A DNA stretch of 32,143 nucleotides from Rubrivivax sp. (GTDB lineage Bacteria; Pseudomonadota; Gammaproteobacteria; Burkholderiales; Burkholderiaceae_C). Positions 16,519 to 23,262 of the stretch are shown in pieces; the first letter of the stretch is position 1; the number at the start of each line of letters is the position of its first letter. The DNA lies in assembly GCA_016789955.1 (NCBI GenBank), contig JAEUPB010000040.1:1-32143 (forward strand), given 5' to 3'. Position numbers and translations under genes: made by a program. The notes under the pieces were generated by a model. The model made no database searches and was not told the origin of the DNA. It saw only the letters and a program-made list of their open reading frames with translations.

Positions 16519-17376
16519 TCAGGTCTCGGCGTGGTGGATCAGCTCGAACATCACGCCGTCGAGCCAGGTCTGCGTCAGCGCACCGTTGCTGCGCACCGCG
16601 AGGCGCCCGCTCTCGGCGAAGTCCACGCCACGGGCGCGCAGTGCCGAGGCCGCGGCCGGCACGTCGGGGGCGCCGAAGGCCACGCGGTGCAGCCGCTCGT
16701 CGCTCCAGCCGTCCTCGGCGTCCACCTCGGGCTCGATCAACTGCAGATGCAGCTGCCGGTCGGGACTCTGCAGCACGGTGCCCTGCGGCAGCAGGCCGGC
16801 CTCGCGGTCCTGCCCCATCACGGTGAAGCCGAACAGGCGGCCCCAGAAGGCCACCCAGTCGTCGGTGCGGCCGATGCCGATGTACTGCACCACGCCGAAC
16901 CAGTGCAGCCCGGCCAGCGCGGGCGGGCGCGGGTCGGTGCCGGGCACCGGCACGAAGTCGACGTCGTAGATCGAGAACTCGCGCCAGCGGTCGACGAGGT
17001 AGATGCGGCTCTGGCCCACGCCGTGGATCGCCGGGATGTGCAGCTCCATCGGCGCCACGCGCACCGGCACGTCCCAGCCGCCGAGGTCGGTGAGCCGCCT
17101 GTGCGCGGCGGCCGCATCGCGCACGCGCAGCGCCAGCGCCGCGATCGACGGCGGCTCGCCCTCCACCGCGCCGTGCGCGTTCACGATCACGTTCATCGGG
17201 CCCTGGCGGTACAGCAGCACCTCGCGCGAGCGGTGCCGGCCGACGGGCCGGAAGCCCATCAGCTCGAGCACGTGGCCCAGCGCCTGCGGCCGCGCCGTGC
17301 GGTACTCGATGTACTCGATGCCTTCGAGGCCGAGTGGATTGGCGACGTGGTCGGCGACTTCGCGCAAGGGGGTCAT
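16519..17376 (-). CDS. stand-alone 4-hydroxyphenylpyruvate-dioxygenase-like (VOC) protein
   Basis: A 285-residue double vicinal-oxygen-chelate protein. The second half keeps the three iron ligands of the HPPD family: His at about 158 (AGLHWFG), His at about 230 (ERLHRVAF) and Glu at about 278 (VMFELIHH). It is shorter than true HPPD (about 350). The closest recalled architecture is the C-terminal domain of fused QuiC-type enzymes. Position next to a dehydroshikimate dehydratase-like gene makes tyrosine catabolism unlikely. Strong ribosome site GGAGGTG precedes the ATG. It may be a subunit of the dehydratase or a separate dioxygenase acting on a pathway intermediate; the sequence does not decide. 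Confidence 0.8.
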   Translation of the reverse strand: MTPLREVADHVANPLGLEGIEYIEYRTARPQALGHVLELMGFRPVGRHRSREVLLYRQGPMNVIVNAHGAVEGEPPSIAALALRVRDAAAAHRRLTDLGGWDVPVRVAPMELHIPAIHGVGQSRIYLVDRWREFSIYDVDFVPVPGTDPRPPALAGLHWFGVVQYIGIGRTDDWVAFWGRLFGFTVMGQDREAGLLPQGTVLQSPDRQLHLQLIEPEVDAEDGWSDERLHRVAFGAPDVPAAASALRARGVDFAESGRLAVRSNGALTQTWLDGVMFELIHHAET

Positions 17377-17398
17377 GCAGGCACCTCCGGCCTTCTGC

Positions 17399-18232
17399 TC
17401 AATAGCTCAGCCGCGCCACCGCCCGCAGTTGCTCGGGCGTGGCCACCGGCAGCCCGAAGAACTCGAGGTACGCCGGGATCTGCTCGAACAACATGTCGGC
17501 GCCCACCTGGTAGCGGCAACCGCGTGCGGCGGCGGCCTTCAGGAACGCGGTCATCTCGTCCTTCATCACCACCTCGCCGACGAAGGCCTCGGGCGAGAGG
17601 CGCGACACGTCCAGCGGCAGCGGATCGCCGTCGTTCATGCCCAGCGGCGTGGCGTTGACGACGATGTCGCAGCCCGCCGGGTCGTTCGAGCCGGTGCGGA
17701 CCTCGAGGTGCGGATGGTGCTCGCGCAGCCGGGCGGCGAGACCATCGGCCGAACCGGGCCGCGCATCGTGCAGGCCGATCGAGGCGACCCCGGCACCGGC
17801 CAGCGACGCCGCGATGGCCGAACCCACGCCGCCGCACCCGACGACCAGCGCCCGCGCGCCCTTCAGATGGCAACCCTTGCGACGCACGCCGCGCACGAAG
17901 CCCTCGCCATCGAACAGGTCACCGACCAGGCGCCCGTCGTCGGCACGCTTCACGGCGTTGCACGAGCCGGCGATGCGCACCGCGGGCGATGCCTCACCGA
18001 GCAGTGCGACCGTCGCCACCTTGTGCGGCATCGTGATCAGCGCGCCGCGGATGTTGGTGAGCGTGAACACCGCCTTCAGGAAGGCCGCGTAGTCGTCGGG
18101 CTTGCACCCCATCGGCACCACCACCGCGTCGGCCCCCACCTGCTCGAACCAGGGGTTGTAGATCATCGGCGACTTGAAGGTGTGCGTCGGCCAGCCGATG
18201 TGCGCGATCAGCGAGGTGGTGCCGCGGATCAT
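17399..18232 (-). CDS. shikimate/quinate dehydrogenase, catabolic AroE-type
   Basis: A 277-residue shikimate dehydrogenase family protein. Catalytic Lys at about 71 (TMPHKVAT), Asn at about 92 (GSCNAV) and Asp at about 108 (GDLFDGEGF) are present. The dinucleotide fold shows VVGCGGVGSAIAASLA at about 130-145. An Asp at the end of the next strand (GLHDARPG, about 156) suggests NAD preference, whereas biosynthetic AroE usually has an Asn-Arg-Thr motif for NADP. The C-terminal helix motif ADMLFEQIPAYLEFF is typical. Predicted to oxidise quinate or shikimate to the 3-dehydro form. It sits between the TRAP binding protein (21-base gap) and the HPPD-like gene (22-base gap). The housekeeping aroE is expected elsewhere. 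Confidence 0.9.
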   Translation of the reverse strand: MIRGTTSLIAHIGWPTHTFKSPMIYNPWFEQVGADAVVVPMGCKPDDYAAFLKAVFTLTNIRGALITMPHKVATVALLGEASPAVRIAGSCNAVKRADDGRLVGDLFDGEGFVRGVRRKGCHLKGARALVVGCGGVGSAIAASLAGAGVASIGLHDARPGSADGLAARLREHHPHLEVRTGSNDPAGCDIVVNATPLGMNDGDPLPLDVSRLSPEAFVGEVVMKDEMTAFLKAAAARGCRYQVGADMLFEQIPAYLEFFGLPVATPEQLRAVARLSY

Positions 18233-18253
18233 GGTGGGCGGTGTTCAGGTGGC

Positions 18254-19261
18254 TCAGCGGCGCGCCTTGGCCAGCTCGGCCTGCAGCTCGGCGACCGTGG
18301 CGGCAATCGCCGCGCCGTGCTTGTCGATCACGGGCTTCAGCTTGTCGCGCAGCTTGGCCTGCTCGGCCGGGCTGAACTCGGTCACCTGCATGCCGACCTT
18401 CTTCAGGGCGTCGAGGTCGCCGGCCGCACGCTCGCGGTTCACCTGGCGCTGGTAGCGGCTGGCCTCGGCGGCGGCGTCGGAGAGGATCTTCTTCTCGTCG
18501 GCCGAGAGCGTGTCCCACACCTTCTTGCTCATCAGCACCGACTGCGGGTTGTACTGGTGGTTGGTGAGCGCCAGGTGCTTCTGTACCTCGCCGAACTTGT
18601 TGGCCAGGATCACGTTCAGCGGGTTCTCCTGCCCGTCGATGGCCTTGGACTCGAGCGCGCCGTAGACCTCGGGGAAGGCCATCGGCGTCGGGTTGGCGCC
18701 CAGCGCCTTGACCCAGTCGACGTTGATCGCGTTGGGGATCACGCGCAGCTTCAGACCCTCGATGTCCTCGACCTTCGCGATCGGGCGCTTGCTGTTGGTG
18801 ATGTTGCGGAAACCCAGCTCGAAGTAGGCCAGGCCCACCAGGCCCTTCTCCTGCAGCTTCGTGTGCAGCTTCTGGCCGAACGGGCCGTCGACCACGGCGT
18901 CGGCCTCCTTCGCGTTGGCGAACATGAAGGGGAAGTCGTAGACCTCGAAGTCCTTCAGCTGCGACGCGAGGATGCCCGAGTTCATGATCGCCATCTCGAT
19001 GGTGCCGCCCTGCATCGCCGACACGTTGGGCGCGTCGCCGCCGAGCACGCCGCCCGGGTAGGGCACCACCTTCAGCTTGCCGCCGCTGCGCGCCGCCACC
19101 AGCTCGGCGAACTTCGACGCACCCAGCTCCAGCGGATGGCCCTTGGGGTTCTGAAGGCCCACCTTGAACGTGCGTTCCTTGATGTCCTGCGCCAGCGCCG
19201 GGGCGCCGAGTGCGGCCAGCGTCACGGCGGCCAGGATGGTCTTCACGAATGCGCGCTTCAT
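18254..19261 (-). CDS. dctP: TRAP transporter substrate-binding protein, DctP family
   Basis: A 335-residue periplasmic binding protein. Residues 1-25 are a signal peptide cleaved after ALA. DctP hallmarks are VGLQNPKGHPLELGASKFAEL, the substrate-carboxylate-binding Arg in GLKLRVIPN (about 174), and VYGALESKAIDGQENPLN with its conserved Asn. TRAP binding proteins of this type capture organic acids with a carboxylate. In the context of a shikimate dehydrogenase and a dehydroshikimate-dehydratase-like gene, quinate, shikimate or a related hydroaromatic acid is the likely ligand. A ribosome site (AGGAGACAAGCA) precedes the ATG. DctM ends 39 bases upstream. Confidence 0.93.
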   Translation of the reverse strand: MKRAFVKTILAAVTLAALGAPALAQDIKERTFKVGLQNPKGHPLELGASKFAELVAARSGGKLKVVPYPGGVLGGDAPNVSAMQGGTIEMAIMNSGILASQLKDFEVYDFPFMFANAKEADAVVDGPFGQKLHTKLQEKGLVGLAYFELGFRNITNSKRPIAKVEDIEGLKLRVIPNAINVDWVKALGANPTPMAFPEVYGALESKAIDGQENPLNVILANKFGEVQKHLALTNHQYNPQSVLMSKKVWDTLSADEKKILSDAAAEASRYQRQVNRERAAGDLDALKKVGMQVTEFSPAEQAKLRDKLKPVIDKHGAAIAATVAELQAELAKARR

Positions 19262-19300
19262 TGCTTGTCTCCTGCGGTTGGATACGGGTAGAGGGGTTGG

Positions 19301-20578
19301 TCAATAGAACAGCTTCAGCGGCCACATCACGATCTGCGGCACCAGGACCAGCAGGAACATGACGAGGAACTGGGCGGCCATGAACGGCAGCACGCCGCGC
19401 GTGACCTCGTCCATCCTCATCTTGCCGACACCGGCCACCACGTTGAGCACAGTGCCCACCGGCGGCGTGATCAGGCCGATCGCGTTGTTCATGATGAACA
19501 GCACGCCGAAGTACACCGGGTCGATGCCGGCCGCCTTCACCACCGGCATCAGCACCGGCGTGAGGATCAGGATGGTGGGCGTCATGTCCATCGCCGTGCC
19601 CACCACCATCGTGATGACCATGATCACGATCAGCAGCAGCGTCGGGTTGTCCATGAACGGCTGCAGGATGGCGATCAGCTCGGCGGGCAGGTTGGCCACC
19701 GTGATGAGCCACGCCGAGACCATCGCCGCGGCCACCAGGAACATCACCACCGCGGTGGTCTTGGCCGAGGTGACGAACACCTCGTACAGCTGGTGCAGCC
19801 GCATCTCGCGGTAGACGAAGAGCGACACCACCAGCGCATAGACGGCCGCGACCACGGCGGCCTCGGTGGGCGTGAACACGCCCATCTTCAGGCCCACCAG
19901 CACGATCACCGGCAGCACCAGCGCCCAGGTCGACTCGCGCAGCTTCTGCCACACCTCCGCGGCAGAGGCCTTGGGCGGCGGCGTGGTGTTCTCCTTCTTG
20001 GCCACGATGTACCAGGTGATGGCGATCGCCACGCCCATCAGCAGGCCCGGCACGATGCCGGCCAGGAACAGCTTGGTGATCGATACGTTGGCGGCCACGC
20101 CGAAGATCACGAAGCCGATCGACGGCGGGATCACCGGCGCGATGATCCCGGCGCTCGCGATGAGGCCGCCGGCGCGGCCCTTGTCGTGGCCGGCCTTGAC
20201 CATCATCGGCAGCAGCAGCGCCGCGAGCGCCGCCGTGTCGGCCACCGCCGAACCCGACAGCGCCGCCATCAGGCATGCCGCCACGATGGTGACGTAGCCC
20301 AGGCCCCCGCGCTTGTGGCCCACGAGCGCCAGTGCCAGGTTCACGATGCGCCGCGACAGGCCGCCGACGTTCATGATCTCGCCGGCGAGCATGAAGAACG
20401 GCACCGCCAGCAGCGGGAAGCTGTCGGCACCGTTGATCACGTTCTGCGCCAGGATCTGCGGGTCGAACATGTTCAGGTGCCACATCAGCGCCACGCCGCA
20501 CAGCAGCAGCGCGTAGGCGATGGGTGCGCCGACGGCCATGGCGGCCAGCAGCGCGAGCAGGAAGACCGCGACCGTCAC
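19301..20578 (-). CDS. dctM: TRAP transporter large permease, DctM family
   Basis: A 425-residue membrane protein of the usual DctM length with about 12 hydrophobic segments. Characteristic motifs are SFPLLAVPFFMLAGEIMNVGG near residue 55, SGSAVADTAALAALLLPMM near 110, and AGIIAPVIPPSIGFVIFG near 140. It forms the sodium-driven translocation pathway with DctQ. The start is a GTG at 20578 whose GTGA overlaps the dctQ stop by four bases, indicating coupled translation. The frame continues upstream through dctQ, but that sequence is Arg-rich shadow and not membrane protein. Confidence 0.95.
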   Translation of the reverse strand: MTVAVFLLALLAAMAVGAPIAYALLLCGVALMWHLNMFDPQILAQNVINGADSFPLLAVPFFMLAGEIMNVGGLSRRIVNLALALVGHKRGGLGYVTIVAACLMAALSGSAVADTAALAALLLPMMVKAGHDKGRAGGLIASAGIIAPVIPPSIGFVIFGVAANVSITKLFLAGIVPGLLMGVAIAITWYIVAKKENTTPPPKASAAEVWQKLRESTWALVLPVIVLVGLKMGVFTPTEAAVVAAVYALVVSLFVYREMRLHQLYEVFVTSAKTTAVVMFLVAAAMVSAWLITVANLPAELIAILQPFMDNPTLLLIVIMVITMVVGTAMDMTPTILILTPVLMPVVKAAGIDPVYFGVLFIMNNAIGLITPPVGTVLNVVAGVGKMRMDEVTRGVLPFMAAQFLVMFLLVLVPQIVMWPLKLFY

Positions 20579-21135
20579 TTGCGCTCCCCTTCCTGCGCCG
20601 CGGCCTCGAGCGCGGCGAGATCCTCGGACTCCTGCACGATGACGAGTTCGTCGTCCTTGAGCTGCCCGGTCAGCAACCGGCCGAGCTTGATCAGGTGCAG
20701 CACGCCTGCCGACACGGCGAACACCACACCCGAGGCGTAGACGATGCCCATCGACCAGCCGGAGACCGGCGCTTCCACGTCGAGGTTGATGCGCGTCTGC
20801 GCGAGGCTGCCGCTGAAGATCAGCCACGCCGTGTAGATCATCAGCGTCTCGGCCAGCGCCAGGCAGACCTTCTTGCCGGTGGGGCCCAGGCGGCCGATCA
20901 GCAGGTCGGTGCCGAGGTGGCCGTTCTCCTTCACCGCGATGACGGCGCCGAGGAACGTGAGCCACACGAAGGCCCAGCGCGAGAGCTCCTCCGACACCGT
21001 GATGCCCGAGTTGAAGGCGTAGCGCAGCACCACGTTGCCGAACACCATCACCACCATCGCCGCCATCAGCGCCACCAGCAACGCCTCCAGCAGCCGGCAG
21101 TAGGCGCCGGTGGCCTTGTCGATCCAGACCGTCAT
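20575..21135 (-). CDS. dctQ: TRAP transporter small permease, DctQ family
   Basis: A 186-residue membrane protein with four hydrophobic segments (about 18-40, 54-72, 87-108 and 133-157). The DctQ motif RYAFNSGITVSEELSRWAFVWLTFLGA lies near residues 39-65, given here only by its key VSEELSRW core. It is the first gene of the TRAP operon. AGGAG stands 9 bases before the ATG at 21135; the frame extends further upstream through the promoter region but has no ribosome site. The operator-like repeats at 21211-21238 lie 75-100 bases upstream. Confidence 0.93.
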   Translation of the reverse strand: MTVWIDKATGAYCRLLEALLVALMAAMVVMVFGNVVLRYAFNSGITVSEELSRWAFVWLTFLGAVIAVKENGHLGTDLLIGRLGPTGKKVCLALAETLMIYTAWLIFSGSLAQTRINLDVEAPVSGWSMGIVYASGVVFAVSAGVLHLIKLGRLLTGQLKDDELVIVQESEDLAALEAAAQEGERK

Positions 21136-21210
21136 GCCGCGATGTCTCCTGGTTGGTGGGGTCGTCGGCCCCGGGGCGGCGGCGCGATCGGACTTGGTCC
21201 GTCGCGCACG

Positions 21211-21238
21211 GTTCGAATAATGTACGAACTGGTTAGTT
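21211..21238 (-). promoter_or_regulatory. TetR-type operator candidates upstream of dctQ
   Basis: Two overlapping inverted repeats lie in the only AT-rich patch of this region: GTTCGAATAATGTACGAAC (21211-21229, 5-bp arms) and AACTGGTTAGTT (21227-21238, 4-bp arms). On the minus strand TACATT (21219-21224) is a usable -10 for the TRAP operon, so protein bound here would block transcription. A TetR gene lies immediately upstream and its start region carries a related ACCGGACGGT palindrome. The regulator-site pairing is inferred. Confidence 0.5.
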
Positions 21239-21321
21239 TGTGAGTAGGTAAAAACCCGGGGCACTTGATCGCCGGGCCTCGCCGCGGCGCCTTGGCTCGC
21301 GCACGGCGGCGTGGCCGTGCG

Positions 21322-22020
21322 TCACTTGCGCACGAAGCGCACGATCATCTCGATGATGCTGTCGCGCCGCGCGATCTGCGCCGGCGCCGACTCCATGTCG
21401 CGCCCGAAGATCAGCGCGAAGGTGTGGCGGTTGGCCACATTGAACACCGACAGCGCGCTGATCGACATGTGCAGGTCGACCGGGTCCAGCCCGGCCCGGA
21501 AGACGCCGGCGGCCACGCCGCGGTCGAGCACGCGGGTGAGGCCGTCGATGGCGGGCACGTTGAGCTGCCGGATGCTGCGACTGCGCGCCAGGAACTCGGC
21601 GCGCTGGATGTTCTCGCTCTGCACGAGGCGGATGAAGTCCGGGTGCGCCCACTGGTAGTCGACCGTGTGGCCCACCAGGCGCCGCAGCGCGTCTTCCGGC
21701 GGCAGGTCGTCGAGGTGCATCTCGGACTCCAGCGCGCGCATCGCCCGGTACGACTCCTCGAGCACGCGCAGGTACAGCCCCTCCTTGCTCTCGAAGTAGT
21801 AGTAGATCATCCGCTTGCTGGTGCGCGTGGCGGCGGCGATCGCGTCGATGCGCGCGCCGGCCAGGCCCTTGTCGGCGAACTCGCGCATCGCCACGGCCAG
21901 GATGTCGGCCATCGTGCGCTCGGGGTCGTTGGTGCGCGTGGGCGCGGCGCGCCGCGTCCTGGCAGCGGGCGGCCGTGTACCCTTCGCCGGTCCCGTCGAC
22001 TTATGTACCGGACGGTTCAT
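21322..22020 (-). CDS. TetR/AcrR family transcriptional regulator
   Basis: A 232-residue regulator. A basic, Pro/Ala/Thr-rich tail of about 35 residues precedes the helix-turn-helix domain: ILAVAMREFADKGLAGARIDAIA then ATRTSKRMIYYYFESKEGLYLRV at about 40-85, quoted in parts. The C-terminal ligand domain is all-helical with no recognisable ligand motif. It lies between the TRAP/shikimate operon (start 187 bases downstream) and the aminotransferase gene (30 bases upstream), so it could be co-transcribed with the latter or use its own promoter. The most likely target is the TRAP operon. The start at 22020 has a poor ribosome site, and a TACACT hexamer lies 7 bases upstream, compatible with a leaderless transcript. 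Confidence 0.92.
   Translation of the reverse strand: MNRPVHKSTGPAKGTRPPAARTRRAAPTRTNDPERTMADILAVAMREFADKGLAGARIDAIAAATRTSKRMIYYYFESKEGLYLRVLEESYRAMRALESEMHLDDLPPEDALRRLVGHTVDYQWAHPDFIRLVQSENIQRAEFLARSRSIRQLNVPAIDGLTRVLDRGVAAGVFRAGLDPVDLHMSISALSVFNVANRHTFALIFGRDMESAPAQIARRDSIIEMIVRFVRK
22007..22016. promoter_or_regulatory. palindrome in the first codons of the TetR gene
   Basis: ACCGGACGGT is a 4-2-4 palindrome typical of TetR half-sites. It is preceded by TGTAC-type sequence also seen at the dctQ operator (TGTACN5GGTTN2TT is shared by both). It covers codons 2 to 5 of the regulator, next to a candidate -10 (TACACT, 22027-22032). This fits autoregulation but is short. Confidence 0.35.
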
Positions 22021-22050
22021 TCCAACAGTGTAGCCGCGGGCCGCGGTGGG

Positions 22051-23247
22051 TCAGTCGCGCGCCAGGAACTCCACCGCTCGCCGCAGCCCCGGCCCGTGCG
22101 GCACGCGCAGCGACACCAGCGCTGCCTCCACGCCGCCGAGCGCGCCCAGCACCATCGCGGCGTTGAGATCGCCGAGGTGGCCGATGCGGAACACCTTGCC
22201 GGCGAGCGGGCCGAGGCCACCGGCCACCGCCACCTGGAAACGCTCGCGCGCCAGCGTGCGCAGCGCGTCGGGGTCGAAGCCGCCGACGGGGGTGGCAGCG
22301 ATGGCCGTCACCGAGACCGAGCGCGCCGCGGCATCGCGGCAGTACGGCCCGAGCGCCCCGCCCTCGCCCCAGCCCTCCACGGCCGCCTGCACTGCACCGG
22401 CGAGCTGGCGGTGCCGAGCGTAGACGTTCTCCAGCCCCTCCTGCCGCAGCAGGCCGAGCGACGCGCGCAGCCCGAACATCAGGTGCATCGGCACCGTGCC
22501 GAAGAACTTCTGGTACGGCAGCCCGCCGATGCGGCGCGTCCAGTCCCAGTAGGCGCGCGGCGCGTCGTTGCGACGGGACACCTCGAGGGCCGGCGCATTC
22601 ACCACGACGAAGCCCAATCCGGGCGGCAGCATCAGCCCCTTCTGCGACGCGCCCACCACCACGTCGATGCGCTGGCGCTGCAGGTCGATCGGCAGGGCAC
22701 CCAGCGTGGCGACTGCATCGACGACGAACAGCGCCGGATGGGCGGCCGCGTCGATGGCGCGGCGCATCGCATCGATCTCGGAGGTGACGCTGCTGGCGGT
22801 GTCGGTGTGCACCATGAACACGGCGATGATCTCGCGGGCCGTGTCGGCGCGCAGCACCGCCTCCACCGCCGCCGGATCGATCGGCAGGCCCTCCCGCCAC
22901 GGCGTGCGCACGGCACGCCGGCCGAGCATCTCGACCTGCGCCGCCCAGCCGTCGGAGAAGTGGCCGGTGCCCGGCACCAGCACCTTCGCGCCACGCGGCA
23001 GCAGGTTCTCGATGGCCACCTCCCACGCACCGTGGCCGTTGGCGGCGTACATGAACACGCCTGCGTCAGCGGGGGCGTTGCACAGCCAGCGCAGGCCGTC
23101 CTCGCAGGCGGTGATGGATTCGCTGACGCGTGGATCGGCCAGGTCCATCGGCTGGCGATGCATCGCATCGAGCACCTCGTCGGGAATCGAGGTCGGGCCG
23201 GGCGAATGCAGCAGGCGGCGGCCAGGGATGCGGGTCGGTGCGGTCAT
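22051..23247 (-). CDS. class V aminotransferase, serine/alanine-glyoxylate type
   Basis: A 398-residue PLP-dependent aminotransferase. The start HSPGPTSIPDEVLDAMHRQPMD is the family signature; MYAANGHGAWEVAIENLL and VFMVHTDTASSV are PLP-phosphate-site segments, and VVDAVATLG carries the Asp that binds the pyridine nitrogen. GASQKGLMLPPGLGF provides the Schiff-base Lys at about 203; this form is typical of serine-glyoxylate aminotransferases. Probable reaction: serine or alanine plus glyoxylate to hydroxypyruvate or pyruvate plus glycine. It follows the LanC-like gene by 15 bases on the same strand, so the two are likely co-transcribed. No serine-cycle genes are nearby, so the physiological substrate is open. 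Confidence 0.9.
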   Translation of the reverse strand: MTAPTRIPGRRLLHSPGPTSIPDEVLDAMHRQPMDLADPRVSESITACEDGLRWLCNAPADAGVFMYAANGHGAWEVAIENLLPRGAKVLVPGTGHFSDGWAAQVEMLGRRAVRTPWREGLPIDPAAVEAVLRADTAREIIAVFMVHTDTASSVTSEIDAMRRAIDAAAHPALFVVDAVATLGALPIDLQRQRIDVVVGASQKGLMLPPGLGFVVVNAPALEVSRRNDAPRAYWDWTRRIGGLPYQKFFGTVPMHLMFGLRASLGLLRQEGLENVYARHRQLAGAVQAAVEGWGEGGALGPYCRDAAARSVSVTAIAATPVGGFDPDALRTLARERFQVAVAGGLGPLAGKVFRIGHLGDLNAAMVLGALGGVEAALVSLRVPHGPGLRRAVEFLARD

Positions 23248-23262
23248 GCGAGGGGATGTGTC

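Noticed and set aside
15616-17376. HPPD-like and dehydratase genes as one frameshifted fusion gene
   Set aside because: The order is opposite to the fused form and each gene has its own ribosome site and full length.
20579-20965. An N-terminal extension of DctM
   Set aside because: It overlaps dctQ, is Arg-rich and has no membrane character; the GTG at 20578 gives the normal length.
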